DNA of 64,000 nucleotides. Origin: Pseudomonas asplenii (GTDB taxonomy: Bacteria; Pseudomonadota; Gammaproteobacteria; Pseudomonadales; Pseudomonadaceae). Below, in pieces: positions 1 through 8,862 of this stretch (positions within the stretch are counted from its first letter, which is position 1; every line of letters begins with the position of its first letter). Both the position numbers and the translations under genes were made by a program. The notes under the pieces were generated by a model that was not told the DNA's origin, searched no databases, and worked only from the letters and a program-made list of their open reading frames with translations. The stretch is from assembly GCF_001293465.1 (NCBI RefSeq), contig NZ_JSYZ01000003.1, forward strand, positions 64,131 through 128,130. Reading direction: 5' to 3'.

Positions 1-1257
1 CTGATGCAACGCCGCCAGGCCGCCGTTCCACGCGGCGTCGGCCAGATCCACCCGATCTTCGCCGACTCGGCGAAGAATGCCACGGTGACTGACGTCGAAG
101 GCCGCGAGTTCATCGACTTCGCTGGCGGTATCGCCGTACTGAACACCGGTCACGTGCACCCGAAAATCATCGCCGCGGTGACCGAGCAACTGAACAAGCT
201 GACCCACACCTGCTTCCAGGTCCTGGCCTACGAGCCGTACGTGGAACTGTGCGAGAAAGTGAACGCCCGCGTTCCAGGCGACTTCGCCAAGAAAACCCTG
301 CTGGTCACCACCGGTTCCGAAGCCGTCGAGAACGCCGTGAAGATCGCCCGTGCCGCCACTGGCCGCGCTGGCGTGATCGCCTTCACCGGCGCCTACCACG
401 GCCGTACCATGATGACCCTGGGCCTGACCGGCAAGGTCGTGCCCTACTCGGCCGGCATGGGCCTGATGCCAGGCGGCATCTTCCGCGCGCTGTACCCGAA
501 CGAACTGCACGGCGTGAGCATTGACGATTCCATCGCCAGCATCGAGCGCATCTTCAAGAACGACGCCGAGCCACGTGACATCGCCGCGATCATCATCGAG
601 CCGGTACAGGGCGAAGGCGGTTTCTACGTTGCGCCCAAAGAGTTCATGAAGCGCCTGCGTGCCCTGTGCGACCAGCACGGCATCCTGCTGATCGCCGACG
701 AAGTGCAGACCGGTGCCGGTCGTACCGGTACCTTCTTTGCCATGGAGCAGATGGGCGTCGCGCCTGACCTGACCACCTTCGCCAAGTCCATCGCCGGCGG
801 CTTCCCGCTGGCCGGCGTGTGCGGCAAGGCCGAGTACATGGACGCCATCGCTCCAGGCGGCCTGGGCGGCACCTACGCCGGTAGCCCGATCGCCTGCGCC
901 GCTGCCCTGGCCGTGATGGAAGTGTTCGAGGAGGAGCAGCTGCTGGACCGCAGCAAGGCGGTCGGCGAGCGCCTGGTGGCCGGTCTGAAGAAAATCCAGG
1001 CCAAGTACCCGGTGATCGGTGATGTGCGTGCCCTGGGCGCGATGATCGCGGTCGAGCTGTTCGACGACGGCGACACCCACAAGCCGAACGCGGCAGCCGT
1101 CGCGCAGATCGTCGCCAAGGCCCGTGACAAGGGCCTGATCCTGCTGTCCTGCGGCACCTACGGCAACGTCCTGCGCGTGCTGGTTCCGCTGACCTCGCCG
1201 GACGAGCAACTGGACAAGGGCCTGGCGATCATCGAAGAGTGCTTCGCTGAACTCTGA
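1..1257 (+). CDS. gabT: 4-aminobutyrate aminotransferase (5' end outside window)
   Basis: PLP-dependent class III aminotransferase that moves the amino group of GABA to 2-oxoglutarate, giving succinate semialdehyde and glutamate in the cytosol. The frame is open from base 1, and the family normally has about eight more N-terminal residues, so the true start lies upstream and the ATG at base 4 is probably internal. The fold-type I hallmarks are visible: TTGSEAVENA (phosphate-binding region), ADEVQTGAGRTG with the PLP-ring Asp, and FAKSIAGGFP with the Schiff-base Lys encoded at 784-786. The C-terminus is complete and is followed by a strong terminator. Its usual operon partner gabD would lie upstream of the window. 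Very close to Pseudomonas GabT by recognition. Confidence 0.95.
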   Translation: MMQRRQAAVPRGVGQIHPIFADSAKNATVTDVEGREFIDFAGGIAVLNTGHVHPKIIAAVTEQLNKLTHTCFQVLAYEPYVELCEKVNARVPGDFAKKTLLVTTGSEAVENAVKIARAATGRAGVIAFTGAYHGRTMMTLGLTGKVVPYSAGMGLMPGGIFRALYPNELHGVSIDDSIASIERIFKNDAEPRDIAAIIIEPVQGEGGFYVAPKEFMKRLRALCDQHGILLIADEVQTGAGRTGTFFAMEQMGVAPDLTTFAKSIAGGFPLAGVCGKAEYMDAIAPGGLGGTYAGSPIACAAALAVMEVFEEEQLLDRSKAVGERLVAGLKKIQAKYPVIGDVRALGAMIAVELFDDGDTHKPNAAAVAQIVAKARDKGLILLSCGTYGNVLRVLVPLTSPDEQLDKGLAIIEECFAEL

Positions 1258-1276
1258 GCCGGGTGATGGGCTGGAC

Positions 1277-1304
1277 AAAAAGACCCGCTTCGGCGGGTTT
1301 TTTT
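1277..1304 (+). terminator. Rho-independent terminator of gabT
   Basis: A 6-bp GC stem (ACCCGC / GCGGGT) with a TTCG tetraloop is followed by a run of seven T and preceded by a run of A. It lies 25 bases after the gabT stop codon, so it should end the gab transcript. Confidence 0.93.
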
Positions 1305-1393
1305 GTGTCACGACGGCCGGTTGCGGGGGCTGGCGGTTGTACCTGCCGGTCAGTTTTGACTAATGTGTCAGGACTGCCCTCGGAGAGTGCAAG

Positions 1394-2605
1394 ATGAGTG
1401 CCTTGGATTTACCCGCTGTACCCCGTGTGTTGATTGCCGAGGCGGACCCTTGGGCGCGGGACCTGTTGAAACAGGTATTGCTGACCGTGCGCTGCGACGC
1501 ACAACTGGCCCTTTGCGCCAACGGCCAGGACGCCCTGCAGCAACTCACCGAGCAAGCCTTCGACCTGGTGATTGCCGACCGCGAGTTGCCGGGGGTCGAT
1601 GGCCTGAGCCTGCTGTACAGCATGCGCCAGAAAAAACGTTCTCCCCTGTTGCCGTTCATTCTGATCAGTTCGCGCAGCGACGTTGCCAGCGTCCGCGAAG
1701 CCCTGCCGCTGCAACCCACCGCCTACCTGACCAAGCCGCTGAATGTCGATGGCCTGACCCAGCGCCTGCAGGACCTGCTGCTCGATGCCGGGCAGAGCGT
1801 CTTCTGCGAAGTGCCGGCCCTGGCGCCGGGCATGGACCTGAGGACCTTCCTCGAACGCCGCCGTGAGCAATCGGACGGCGCACCGCTGATGGCCGACGTG
1901 CAGGTCGCGGTGAAACGCAGCCTCAACCCCCACGGCCTCGACCTGAAGCAGCTGGAGCAGGAAATCGGCACCGACCCGCAGATCACTGCGGTGCTGATCG
2001 CCGCCGCCAACAGCGCGGCGCAGCATCACGGCAGCGCCGTGCAGACCCTGGCCCAGGCCCTGCAGCGCCTCGGTTCGGCGCAAAGCATGAACCTGATCCT
2101 CGGCCTGAGCCTCAAGCGCAGTGCCAAGCTCAGCGATGCCGCGCTGGCCGATTACGCCGAGCGCTACTGGCAGTTGTCGCTGCATACCGCCGAGTATGGC
2201 CGGACCCTGGCGCGGATGTACGACCTCGACCAGGAGCGCTGCTATTGCGCCGGGCTGCTGCATCGCCTGGGCGACCTGGCCCTGTTGCGTTGCCTGCAGG
2301 AATGGCGGCAGGCGGGCGGCGAGCTGGATGACGAGCAGATCGGCGAGTCGCTGTTCGCGCTGGGCGCCAGCTACGGTTCGGCGCTGCGCACCCGCTGGCG
2401 CCTGCCGCTGGAGCTGCGCGAGCTGATTGCGGCGGTCTACCAGCTTGGTGGCGGGGTGTATTCCCGCGAGGCGCTGTCGATGAACCTGGCGGCCCAGCTG
2501 ACGCACCTGACGCCCAGCCAGAGTATCGAGGAAGTGGCCAGGAGCCGTGCCGCCAGGCTGCTCAAGATCGGCCTGGCGGACCTGACGCGACTGCGCAAGA
2601 ACTGA
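1394..2605 (+). CDS. Response regulator receiver - HDOD domain protein
   Basis: Cytosolic signalling protein of 403 residues. Residues about 10-125 form a receiver domain with the phospho-acceptor Asp in VIADRELPG and the conserved Lys in YLTKPLN. Residues about 170-370 form an HDOD domain (LEQEIGTDPQITAVLIAAAN is its start), a degenerate HD-hydrolase fold without the metal-binding HD pair. Such proteins usually relay phosphorylation to motility or c-di-GMP networks. No histidine kinase is adjacent. A GAGAG stretch lies about 10 bases before the ATG. It stands alone between the gabT terminator and a convergent cyclase gene. The target is not predictable from sequence. Confidence 0.88.
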   Translation: MSALDLPAVPRVLIAEADPWARDLLKQVLLTVRCDAQLALCANGQDALQQLTEQAFDLVIADRELPGVDGLSLLYSMRQKKRSPLLPFILISSRSDVASVREALPLQPTAYLTKPLNVDGLTQRLQDLLLDAGQSVFCEVPALAPGMDLRTFLERRREQSDGAPLMADVQVAVKRSLNPHGLDLKQLEQEIGTDPQITAVLIAAANSAAQHHGSAVQTLAQALQRLGSAQSMNLILGLSLKRSAKLSDAALADYAERYWQLSLHTAEYGRTLARMYDLDQERCYCAGLLHRLGDLALLRCLQEWRQAGGELDDEQIGESLFALGASYGSALRTRWRLPLELRELIAAVYQLGGGVYSREALSMNLAAQLTHLTPSQSIEEVARSRAARLLKIGLADLTRLRKN

Positions 2606-2645
2606 CCGGCCCTCGTGCAGCCCTCCGAACCTGTGGGCGCCGGGT

Positions 2646-3677
2646 CTAGGCCAGCACGATCTGGTTCTTGCCCTGGCGCTTGGCCCGGTACATCGCCCCG
2701 TCGGCCCGGGCGAACAGGCTGTCGAGCAATTGATCCTCTGCGGTCAGGTTGGTCAGCCCCTGGCTGACGGTGGTGCCGAAGTTTTCCCCGTCGTGGTTGA
2801 ACGCCAGGCGCTGAATCTCCCGCTGCAGGCGCTCGGCGATCGCCATGGCCATGTCCGGGGCGCAGCCGGGCAGCAGGGCGGCGAACTCCTCGCCGCCGAT
2901 CCGCCCGAACAGGTCGCCGCTGCGCAACGCCGCACGGCCGGTCTCGGCGATTCGCTGCAGCACCTGGTCGCCCGCCGGGTGGCCGTAGGTGTCGTTGATC
3001 AGCTTGAAGTCATCGATATCCAGCAGCAGGAACGCCAGCGGCGAATCCTGTAGCCGGGCCTGCTCGAACTCGCGATGGGCACATTCGAAGAAGTGCCGGC
3101 GGTTGCTGCTGCCGGTCAGCACGTCGGTGGTGGCCAGGCGCTGCAATTCGTCTTCCAGGACCTTCTTCTCGGTGATGTCCTCGGCGATCCCGACCACGAT
3201 CACCCGCTGGCCCGGTTCGGCGTGACGGCTGATGAAGCACTTGTCGCTGAGCCAGCGGATTTCGCCATCGGCGCGGATGATGCGGTATTCGCGGTCTTCC
3301 ACCGCGCCTTTCTCCAGCACCTCGGCCAGACTGCGCTCGGCGTGGTCGAGGTCGTCAGGGTAGATGCTGTTGCGCCATTCGTCGTAGTCGGCCAGCAACA
3401 GCCCGGCCGAACGGCCGAAGATGCGCTCGTAGGCCGGGCTGACATAGAGCATTTGCCGCGCCTCCCAGTCGAAGGCCCAGAGCACCGCGTTGACGCTGAC
3501 CAGCAGGGAGCTGAACAACTGTTCGCGCTCGCTCAGGCGCGCGACCTCGCCTTGCGCATGGACCAGCGCAAGCAGGGTTTCAGCGGCCTCCGGCCACTGT
3601 TGGAGCAAGGACGGTTGCGGTTTTTTTATCACCATCGGCACACATCTCAGAAGGTGGGCCGCGCCGCTTTCAGGCAC
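2646..3677 (-). CDS. PAS-domain diguanylate cyclase
   Basis: Predicted soluble diguanylate cyclase that makes c-di-GMP from two GTP. Residues about 50-165 are a PAS/PAC sensor (LYVSPAYERIFGRS, then DGEIRWLSDK and GIAEDITEKK), and about 175-340 a GGDEF domain. The active-site motif is GGEEF and an RxxD inhibitory site (RSGD) sits five residues before it, so product feedback is likely. No transmembrane segment is seen. An alternative start is Met15 (MVIKKPQPS, base 3635). It lies convergent with the receiver-HDOD gene and upstream of desA on the same strand. Confidence 0.9.
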   Translation of the reverse strand: MPESGAAHLLRCVPMVIKKPQPSLLQQWPEAAETLLALVHAQGEVARLSEREQLFSSLLVSVNAVLWAFDWEARQMLYVSPAYERIFGRSAGLLLADYDEWRNSIYPDDLDHAERSLAEVLEKGAVEDREYRIIRADGEIRWLSDKCFISRHAEPGQRVIVVGIAEDITEKKVLEDELQRLATTDVLTGSSNRRHFFECAHREFEQARLQDSPLAFLLLDIDDFKLINDTYGHPAGDQVLQRIAETGRAALRSGDLFGRIGGEEFAALLPGCAPDMAMAIAERLQREIQRLAFNHDGENFGTTVSQGLTNLTAEDQLLDSLFARADGAMYRAKRQGKNQIVLA

Positions 3678-3783
3678 GACGACACTGACAATCCGCCTGT
3701 CTGGCGAAGTGCATTTGAGATAGAGGAATGGTCGCTAAGTTCCGAACGACGCGCCTCGAAGCGAGGCGCGCCGATCAGCGGTG

Positions 3784-4968
3784 TCAGGCGGCGCTGGGGC
3801 GCAGCGAGTAGGTTTTCAGCTGGTTGGCGAATTCGCGCAGCGACTGGATGCCGCTGGCCTCGGCCTCGTGCACCCAGTCCTTGATCGCCGCGAGCATGTC
3901 GTGGCCATTCGAGCTGGTCTTGACCCAGATCTGTTGCAGGGCCAGGCGTTTCTCGTAAATTACCTTGAGCGCCTGGCTGTGCTCCAGCATGCCTTGGATG
4001 CGCAACTGGTGCTTGTCGCTGAGCAGGCTGGTTTCCCGCGACAGCAGGCGCTTGGCCCGGTGGAATTTCTGGCGTACCGAATGATCGACCTTGGCCAGTT
4101 CCTGTTTCACCAGCGGGCCGATCACCAGCTTGCGGTACTGGGCCATGATCTGGAAGCGGTTGTTGAGGATCGCCATGGCGGTGTCCATGTCCAGGTGGCC
4201 CTTGCCCTCGACCCGATGGGCGATCGGCGCGACACGCTGTACCTTGGCCAGTCGCAGCAGGCAAAAGACCTTGATCCAGGCCCAGCCCAGGTCGAACTCC
4301 CATTTTTTCACCGAGAGCTTGGCCGAGTTGGGGTAGGTGTGGTGGTTGTTGTGCAGTTCCTCGCCGCCGATCAGGATGCCCCAGGGCACCAGGTTGGTGG
4401 CGGCGTCGCGGCATTCGAAGTTGCGATAGCCGACGGCATGGCCCAGGCCGTTGATCACGCCGGCGGCCCAGAACGGGATCCAGATCATCTGGATCGCCCA
4501 GATGGTGATGCCGATGGCGCCGAACAGCAGCAGGTCGATGAGGCCCATCAGGGCTACGCCCAGCAGCTTGTAGCGGCTGTAGAGGTTGCGTTCGATCCAG
4601 TCGTCCGGGCAGTTCTTGCCGTAGATGCGCAGGGTCTCGGCGTTGCCCGCCTCGGCCCGGTACAGTTCGGCACCGGTGCGCAGCACGGTGGAGAGGCCGA
4701 GGATCACCGGACTGTGGGGATCGTCGACGGTTTCACATTTTGCGTGATGTTTACGGTGGATCGCGGTCCACTCGCGGGTATTCTGTGCCGTGGTCAGCCA
4801 CAGCCAGAAACGGAAGAAGTGCTTGAGACCGCCGTTGAGTTCCAGGGAGCGGTGGGCCGAATAGCGGTGCAGGTAAACCGTGACGCCGACAATCGTCACG
4901 TGGGTCATCAACAGGGTGACCGCCACCAGTTGCCAGGCTGACAGGTCAAGAAAACCGTTGTACCACAT
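3784..4968 (-). CDS. desA: Acyl-lipid/acyl-CoA delta-9 type fatty acid desaturase
   Basis: Inner-membrane di-iron desaturase that introduces a double bond into membrane fatty acyl chains. The three histidine boxes are present: HRYSAH near the N-terminus, HRKHH, and HNNHH. They are separated by hydrophobic segments that would anchor the enzyme with its active site facing the cytosol. The ATG at 4968 (MWYNGFLDLSAW) is chosen because family members start there. A longer frame to 5016 adds 16 residues that do not look conserved. The protein is 394 residues, the usual size for Pseudomonas DesA. Divergent to the GGDEF/EAL gene, as in P. aeruginosa (desA next to pipA). Confidence 0.9.
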   Translation of the reverse strand: MWYNGFLDLSAWQLVAVTLLMTHVTIVGVTVYLHRYSAHRSLELNGGLKHFFRFWLWLTTAQNTREWTAIHRKHHAKCETVDDPHSPVILGLSTVLRTGAELYRAEAGNAETLRIYGKNCPDDWIERNLYSRYKLLGVALMGLIDLLLFGAIGITIWAIQMIWIPFWAAGVINGLGHAVGYRNFECRDAATNLVPWGILIGGEELHNNHHTYPNSAKLSVKKWEFDLGWAWIKVFCLLRLAKVQRVAPIAHRVEGKGHLDMDTAMAILNNRFQIMAQYRKLVIGPLVKQELAKVDHSVRQKFHRAKRLLSRETSLLSDKHQLRIQGMLEHSQALKVIYEKRLALQQIWVKTSSNGHDMLAAIKDWVHEAEASGIQSLREFANQLKTYSLRPSAA

Positions 4969-5076
4969 AGGCTGTATGGCCCTCGATAAAGTAAAGAACA
5001 GCCGTCGCATTATCACCGAGCCACCAGAGAAAACCAGTCGCCGTTTCAGATAAGAGTGCCGGGATGTTTCTTACTC

Positions 5077-5082
5077 TATAAT
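5077..5082 (+). promoter_or_regulatory. Candidate -10 box for the GGDEF/EAL gene
   Basis: A perfect TATAAT lies 54 bases before the start codon of the downstream gene. No good -35 hexamer is seen at 16-18 bp, so the call is weak. Confidence 0.3.
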
Positions 5083-5135
5083 TCCGGCCGTTTTGTAGGG
5101 CAATTTGGCATTTCTAGAGGGAATTAGCACCGCTT

Positions 5136-7070
5136 ATGGCAAGTTCATACCGCAATGCTCTGAAGGCGGGGGTGTTGTACCTGTTGCTGTCGATCCTCTG
5201 GATCCAGCTCAGCCAGCAGCTGTTGAGCAGTTTTTTCGATGAGCCCGAGCAGTTGGTGCAGTGGCAGATCGTTCGCGGCTACCTGTGGGTCAGTGTCAGT
5301 GCGGTGCTGATTTTCCTGATCCATGCGCGTTACCAGCGGTTTGTCCAGGCCGCCCGGGAACAGCAGTCGGCGGATGCGGGCGAAGACCGCGAGCGCCTGC
5401 GCCAGGCCGCGGCGGTGTTCGACTGTACCCGCGAAGGGGTGCTGGTCTCCGACCGCGAGGGGTTGATCGTCCACGTCAACCGGGCGTTCGTCGCCATTAC
5501 CGGTTATCAGGAGGCCGAGGTGCTCGGCAAGCGGCCGAGCCTGTTCAAGTCCGGGCGCCATCCGGCGGAGTTCTACCAGAAGGTCTACCAGGCCCTGGAG
5601 GCCAGCGGCGAGTGGAGCGGCGAGATCTGGAACCGGCGCAAGAGCGGGGAAATCTACCCACAGTGGCAGACCATCCGGGCCATTCGCGATGATCACGGCC
5701 AGCTCAGTCACTACGTCGCGGTGTTTTCCGATATCAGCGCGATCAAGAACTCGCAGCACGAGTTGAGCCAGCTGGCGCACTACGATCCGCTGACCGGCCT
5801 GCCCAACCGCCTGCTGTTCTCCGACCGGGCCGCCCAGGCCCTGGCCTCGGCGCAGGTGCACAAGCGCGGTTGCGCCCTGCTGCTGATCGACCTGGACCAT
5901 TTCAAGATCATCAACGACAGCCTCGGCCACAACATCGGCGACCAGTTGCTCAAGGCGGTGGGCGAGCGCCTGCAGGGCCTGTTCGGCACCGGTATCAGCC
6001 TGGCGCGCCTGGGCGGCGACGAATTCGCCGTGCTGGCCGAGAACTGCCCGCAGGTGGTCCAGGCCGCAGCCCTGGCCCAGCGGGTGATCGAAGGCCTCAG
6101 GGAGCCGTTCCAGCTCGAAGGCCACTCGTTGTTCATCAATGCCAGTATCGGCATCAGCCTGTTCCCCAGCGATGCGCTGAACGCCGAACAATTGCTGCGC
6201 AACGCCGATTCGGCGCTGTTCAAGGCCAAGAGCGCCGGCCGTGAGGGCTACGCGCTGTACACCGAGGAACTGACCGCCCATGCCCAGCACCGGGTGGAAA
6301 TGGCCGGCGAGCTGCGCCGAGCGCTGGAGCAGGGCGAGTTGCGGGTGTACTACCAGCCGGTGCACGAGCTGCAGGGCAGCCGCCTGGTCGGGGTCGAGGC
6401 ACTGGTGCGCTGGGAGCATCCGCAGCGTGGGCTGGTCTCGCCCGGCGAATTCATTCCGATCGCCGAGCGCACCGGGCTGATCGCCGAAATCGATGCCTGG
6501 GTCATGGAGCAGGCCTGCCAGCAGATGTGCCAGTGGCAGCGCGAGGGCCTGGCGTTGTCGTTCATCGCGGTGAACGTTTCCAGCCGCCTGTTCGCCCGGC
6601 GCGAACTGTACCAGCAGGTGGCGAAGGTGCTCGACGACACCGGCCTGGACCCGGCGCTGCTCGAGCTGGAAGTGACCGAAAGCGCGGTGATGGACGATCC
6701 CGAAGTGGCGCTGGAGCAATTGCACCGCCTGCGTGAACTGGGGGTGAGCCTGGCGATCGACGACTTCGGTACCGGTTATTCCTCGCTGCTGCGGCTCAAG
6801 CGCCTGCCGGTGCAGAAGCTCAAGATCGACCAGGGCTTCGTCGCCGGCCTGCCGTGGGACGAGGACGATGCGGCGATCGTTCGCGTGGTGATCGCCCTGG
6901 CGCAGAGCATGGGCATGCGGGTACATGCCGAGGGCATCGAGCAGCAGGAACAGGCGCGGTTCCTGCTCGAACAGGGCTGCGACCTGGGCCAGGGCTACTG
7001 GTTCGGCCGGCCGGTGCCGGCGCCGCGGCTCGATTGGCAGCACGCCCCGCAGATCTGCGCGACAGTCTGA
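5136..7070 (+). CDS. Membrane PAS-GGDEF-EAL protein (c-di-GMP phosphodiesterase)
   Basis: Protein of 644 residues. Two hydrophobic helices at about 10-30 and 48-66 anchor it in the inner membrane. A PAS domain (about 85-205), a GGDEF domain (about 215-375; GGDEF present, no RxxD inhibitory site) and an EAL domain (about 385-635) follow. The EAL catalytic signatures are intact: GVEALVRWEHP, a DDFGTGYSSL loop and KIDQGFV, so phosphodiesterase activity is likely. The GGDEF half may bind GTP as a regulator or act as a cyclase. The position between desA and oscA-sbp matches P. aeruginosa PA0285, described as the phosphodiesterase PipA. The symbol is left blank because orthology rests only on order and resemblance. 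Confidence 0.92.
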   Translation: MASSYRNALKAGVLYLLLSILWIQLSQQLLSSFFDEPEQLVQWQIVRGYLWVSVSAVLIFLIHARYQRFVQAAREQQSADAGEDRERLRQAAAVFDCTREGVLVSDREGLIVHVNRAFVAITGYQEAEVLGKRPSLFKSGRHPAEFYQKVYQALEASGEWSGEIWNRRKSGEIYPQWQTIRAIRDDHGQLSHYVAVFSDISAIKNSQHELSQLAHYDPLTGLPNRLLFSDRAAQALASAQVHKRGCALLLIDLDHFKIINDSLGHNIGDQLLKAVGERLQGLFGTGISLARLGGDEFAVLAENCPQVVQAAALAQRVIEGLREPFQLEGHSLFINASIGISLFPSDALNAEQLLRNADSALFKAKSAGREGYALYTEELTAHAQHRVEMAGELRRALEQGELRVYYQPVHELQGSRLVGVEALVRWEHPQRGLVSPGEFIPIAERTGLIAEIDAWVMEQACQQMCQWQREGLALSFIAVNVSSRLFARRELYQQVAKVLDDTGLDPALLELEVTESAVMDDPEVALEQLHRLRELGVSLAIDDFGTGYSSLLRLKRLPVQKLKIDQGFVAGLPWDEDDAAIVRVVIALAQSMGMRVHAEGIEQQEQARFLLEQGCDLGQGYWFGRPVPAPRLDWQHAPQICATV

Positions 7071-7421
7071 GGCAGGGGGGCGCCTGTTCGGGCGCCATCG
7101 CCAGCCCGCCGGCTCCCACCAGCTCTGCAGGCTCCTGCAGGCTCCTGTAGGCGCCGGGCTTGCCCGCGAACCGAGGCAAGGCGGCCATTCAACCGGATCG
7201 GCGGTGCCGATGCAGGCCTATTCGCAGGAAAGCCACGCTCCTGCACGGCGCGCAACCCTTGAGCCGGCATGCGACGGCCATCCTCTTTCGTTATCTAAAT
7301 TTAGTTATATCAAAATTCTTAAATAGTATTTTTAAGAATAAATGCGCCTGTCTAAGATGGCCTCAACGCCCAAAAGCAGTGCCGCCACTGCCGCGGCAAC
7401 TCTCATTTCAGGAGCACGACC
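7071..7421. other. Intergenic region upstream of oscA
   Basis: No gene seen. The left half contains a degenerate REP pair: one arm at 7142-7170 (reading ...GCCGGGCTTGCCCGCGAA) and a decayed inverted arm at about 7217-7245. The right half (about 7288-7345) is strikingly A+T-rich and carries the inverted repeat reported separately. It is the likely promoter of the oscA-sbp-cysTWA cluster. Confidence 0.7.
7315..7339. promoter_or_regulatory. AT-rich perfect inverted repeat upstream of oscA
   Basis: ATTCTTAAA, a 7-base spacer, then TTTAAGAAT form a perfect 9-bp inverted repeat 83 bases before the oscA start, in the A+T-rich promoter region. LysR-type regulators such as CysB bind AT-rich dyads of this kind, so a CysB operator is a reasonable inference. 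The protein that binds is not shown by the sequence. Confidence 0.45.
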
Positions 7422-7604
7422 ATGAGCGCATCTCTGCGTAGCGTTGACGGCCAGGACGAAGCAACCATTCTGCGTGAGATCCAGAGCGCCTTGCGCGACC
7501 TGCGTTTCGGCGCGGTCGAGATCACCGTGCACAACGCCCAGGTGGTCCAGATCGAACGCAAGGAAAAATTCCGTCTGCAAAATCCCGGCAACAAGCCAAG
7601 CTGA
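7422..7604 (+). CDS. oscA: Small DUF2292 protein OscA (organosulfur utilisation)
   Basis: A 60-residue cytosolic protein with the DUF2292 pattern DLRFGAVEITVHNAQVVQIERKEKFR split over two beta strands and a basic tail. OscA was named in Pseudomonas corrugata, where its loss impaired use of organosulfur compounds as sulfur source. The biochemical role is unknown. AGGAG precedes the ATG at good distance. It lies directly upstream of sbp-cysTWA, the arrangement seen in other pseudomonads, and shares their AT-rich promoter. Confidence 0.88.
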   Translation: MSASLRSVDGQDEATILREIQSALRDLRFGAVEITVHNAQVVQIERKEKFRLQNPGNKPS

Positions 7605-7696
7605 ACATCGCAACACCCTCTGAGCCATCAGAGGCCCGACTGGTCAACCGGAGGGCGCATCCATTCATGCCCCCCTCCACGTAAAGACAGCAGCGT

Positions 7697-7718
7697 TCAG
7701 GCCCGGATGCGGGCCTGA
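7697..7718 (+). other. Perfect hairpin between oscA and sbp
   Basis: TCAGGCCCG, a GATG tetraloop and CGGGCCTGA make a 9-bp perfect stem 51 bases before sbp. There is no T-run, so it is not a classical terminator. It could stabilise or process the oscA-sbp transcript. Confidence 0.5.
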
Positions 7719-7768
7719 TGCGCCATAAGAAAAAAGCCGATACCTCACATTTTTTCGGGAGCTTCACC

Positions 7769-8779
7769 ATGTCGTCGATTCGCCGTTATGCCCTGGCCGC
7801 GCTCGCCAGCGCCGTGTTTGCCGGTTCCGCCGTTGCCAAGGACTACGAACTGCTCAATGTGTCCTATGACCCGACCCGTGAGCTGTACCAGGACTACAAC
7901 GCCGAATTCACCAGCTTCTGGAAGCAGGCCCACCCCGGCGACAACGTGAAGATCCAGCAGTCCCATGGTGGCTCCGGCAAACAGGCCCGTGCGGTGATCG
8001 ACGGTCTTCGCGCCGACGTGGTGACCCTGGCCCTGGCCGGTGACATCGACGAAGTCGCCAAGCTCGGCAAGACCCTGCCCGAGGACTGGCAGAAGCGCCT
8101 GCCGGACGCCAGCACCCCATACACCTCAACCATCGTGTTCCTGGTGCGCAAGGGCAACCCCAAGGGCATCAAGGACTGGGGCGACCTGATCAAGAAAGAC
8201 GTGTCGGTCATCACCCCGAACCCGAAAACCTCCGGCGGCGCCCGCTGGAACTTCCTCGCCGCCTGGGCCTACGGCCTGAAAGCCGGTGGCAGCGAAGCCA
8301 AGGCCGAAGAGTACGTGAAGGAGCTGTTCAAGCACGTGCCGGTCCTGGACACCGGTGCCCGCGGCTCGACCATCACCTTCGTCAACAACGGCCAGGGCGA
8401 CGTCCTGCTGGCCTGGGAAAACGAAGCGTTCCTGGCACTGAAGGAAGATGGCGGCGCCGACAAGTTCGACATCGTCGTGCCGTCCCTGTCGATTCTCGCC
8501 GAGCCGCCCGTGGCGGTGGTCGACAAGAACGCCGAGAAGAAGGGCAACACCGAGATCGCCACCGAGTACCTCAAGCACCTGTACAGCCCGGCCGGTCAGG
8601 AAATCGCCGCGAAGAACTTCTACCGTCCGCGTGACGAGAAGGTTGCCGCCAAGTACGAGAAGCAGTTCCCCAAACTGCAACTGGTGACTATCGACAAGGA
8701 CTTCGGCGGCTGGAAAACTGCCCAACCGAAATTCTTCAATGACGGTGGCGTGTTCGACAAGATCTACCAGGCCCAGTGA
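7769..8779 (+). CDS. sbp: Periplasmic sulfate-binding protein
   Basis: Captures sulfate in the periplasm and delivers it to the CysTWA permease. The ATG at 7769 is chosen: GGGAG lies 7 bases upstream and it gives a clean signal peptide ([16 protein letters not shown]..., cleavage after AVA). The mature start [17 protein letters not shown] is the typical sulfate-binding protein sequence, and [16 protein letters not shown] matches the ligand-loop region. The protein has 336 residues, the usual size. First of the transporter genes; a hairpin separates it from cysT, consistent with higher expression of the binding protein. Control by sulfur starvation through CysB is expected from the family. Confidence 0.95.
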   Translation: MSSIRRYALAALASAVFAGSAVAKDYELLNVSYDPTRELYQDYNAEFTSFWKQAHPGDNVKIQQSHGGSGKQARAVIDGLRADVVTLALAGDIDEVAKLGKTLPEDWQKRLPDASTPYTSTIVFLVRKGNPKGIKDWGDLIKKDVSVITPNPKTSGGARWNFLAAWAYGLKAGGSEAKAEEYVKELFKHVPVLDTGARGSTITFVNNGQGDVLLAWENEAFLALKEDGGADKFDIVVPSLSILAEPPVAVVDKNAEKKGNTEIATEYLKHLYSPAGQEIAAKNFYRPRDEKVAAKYEKQFPKLQLVTIDKDFGGWKTAQPKFFNDGGVFDKIYQAQ

Positions 8780-8814
8780 TCGGGGTCGGTAAACTGAAAT
8801 AAGCCAAGCCCAGG

Positions 8815-8839
8815 GCCCCGGATTCCGTTCGGGGCTTTT
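8815..8839 (+). terminator. Attenuator-like stem-loop between sbp and cysT
   Basis: GCCCCG, a 9-base loop and CGGGGC followed by TTTT lie between the sbp stop and the cysT start. The weak four-T tail suggests partial termination, which would leave sbp mRNA in excess over the permease genes. Confidence 0.65.
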
Positions 8840-8862
8840 GTGCGTCAAAACCAAGGACTTTT

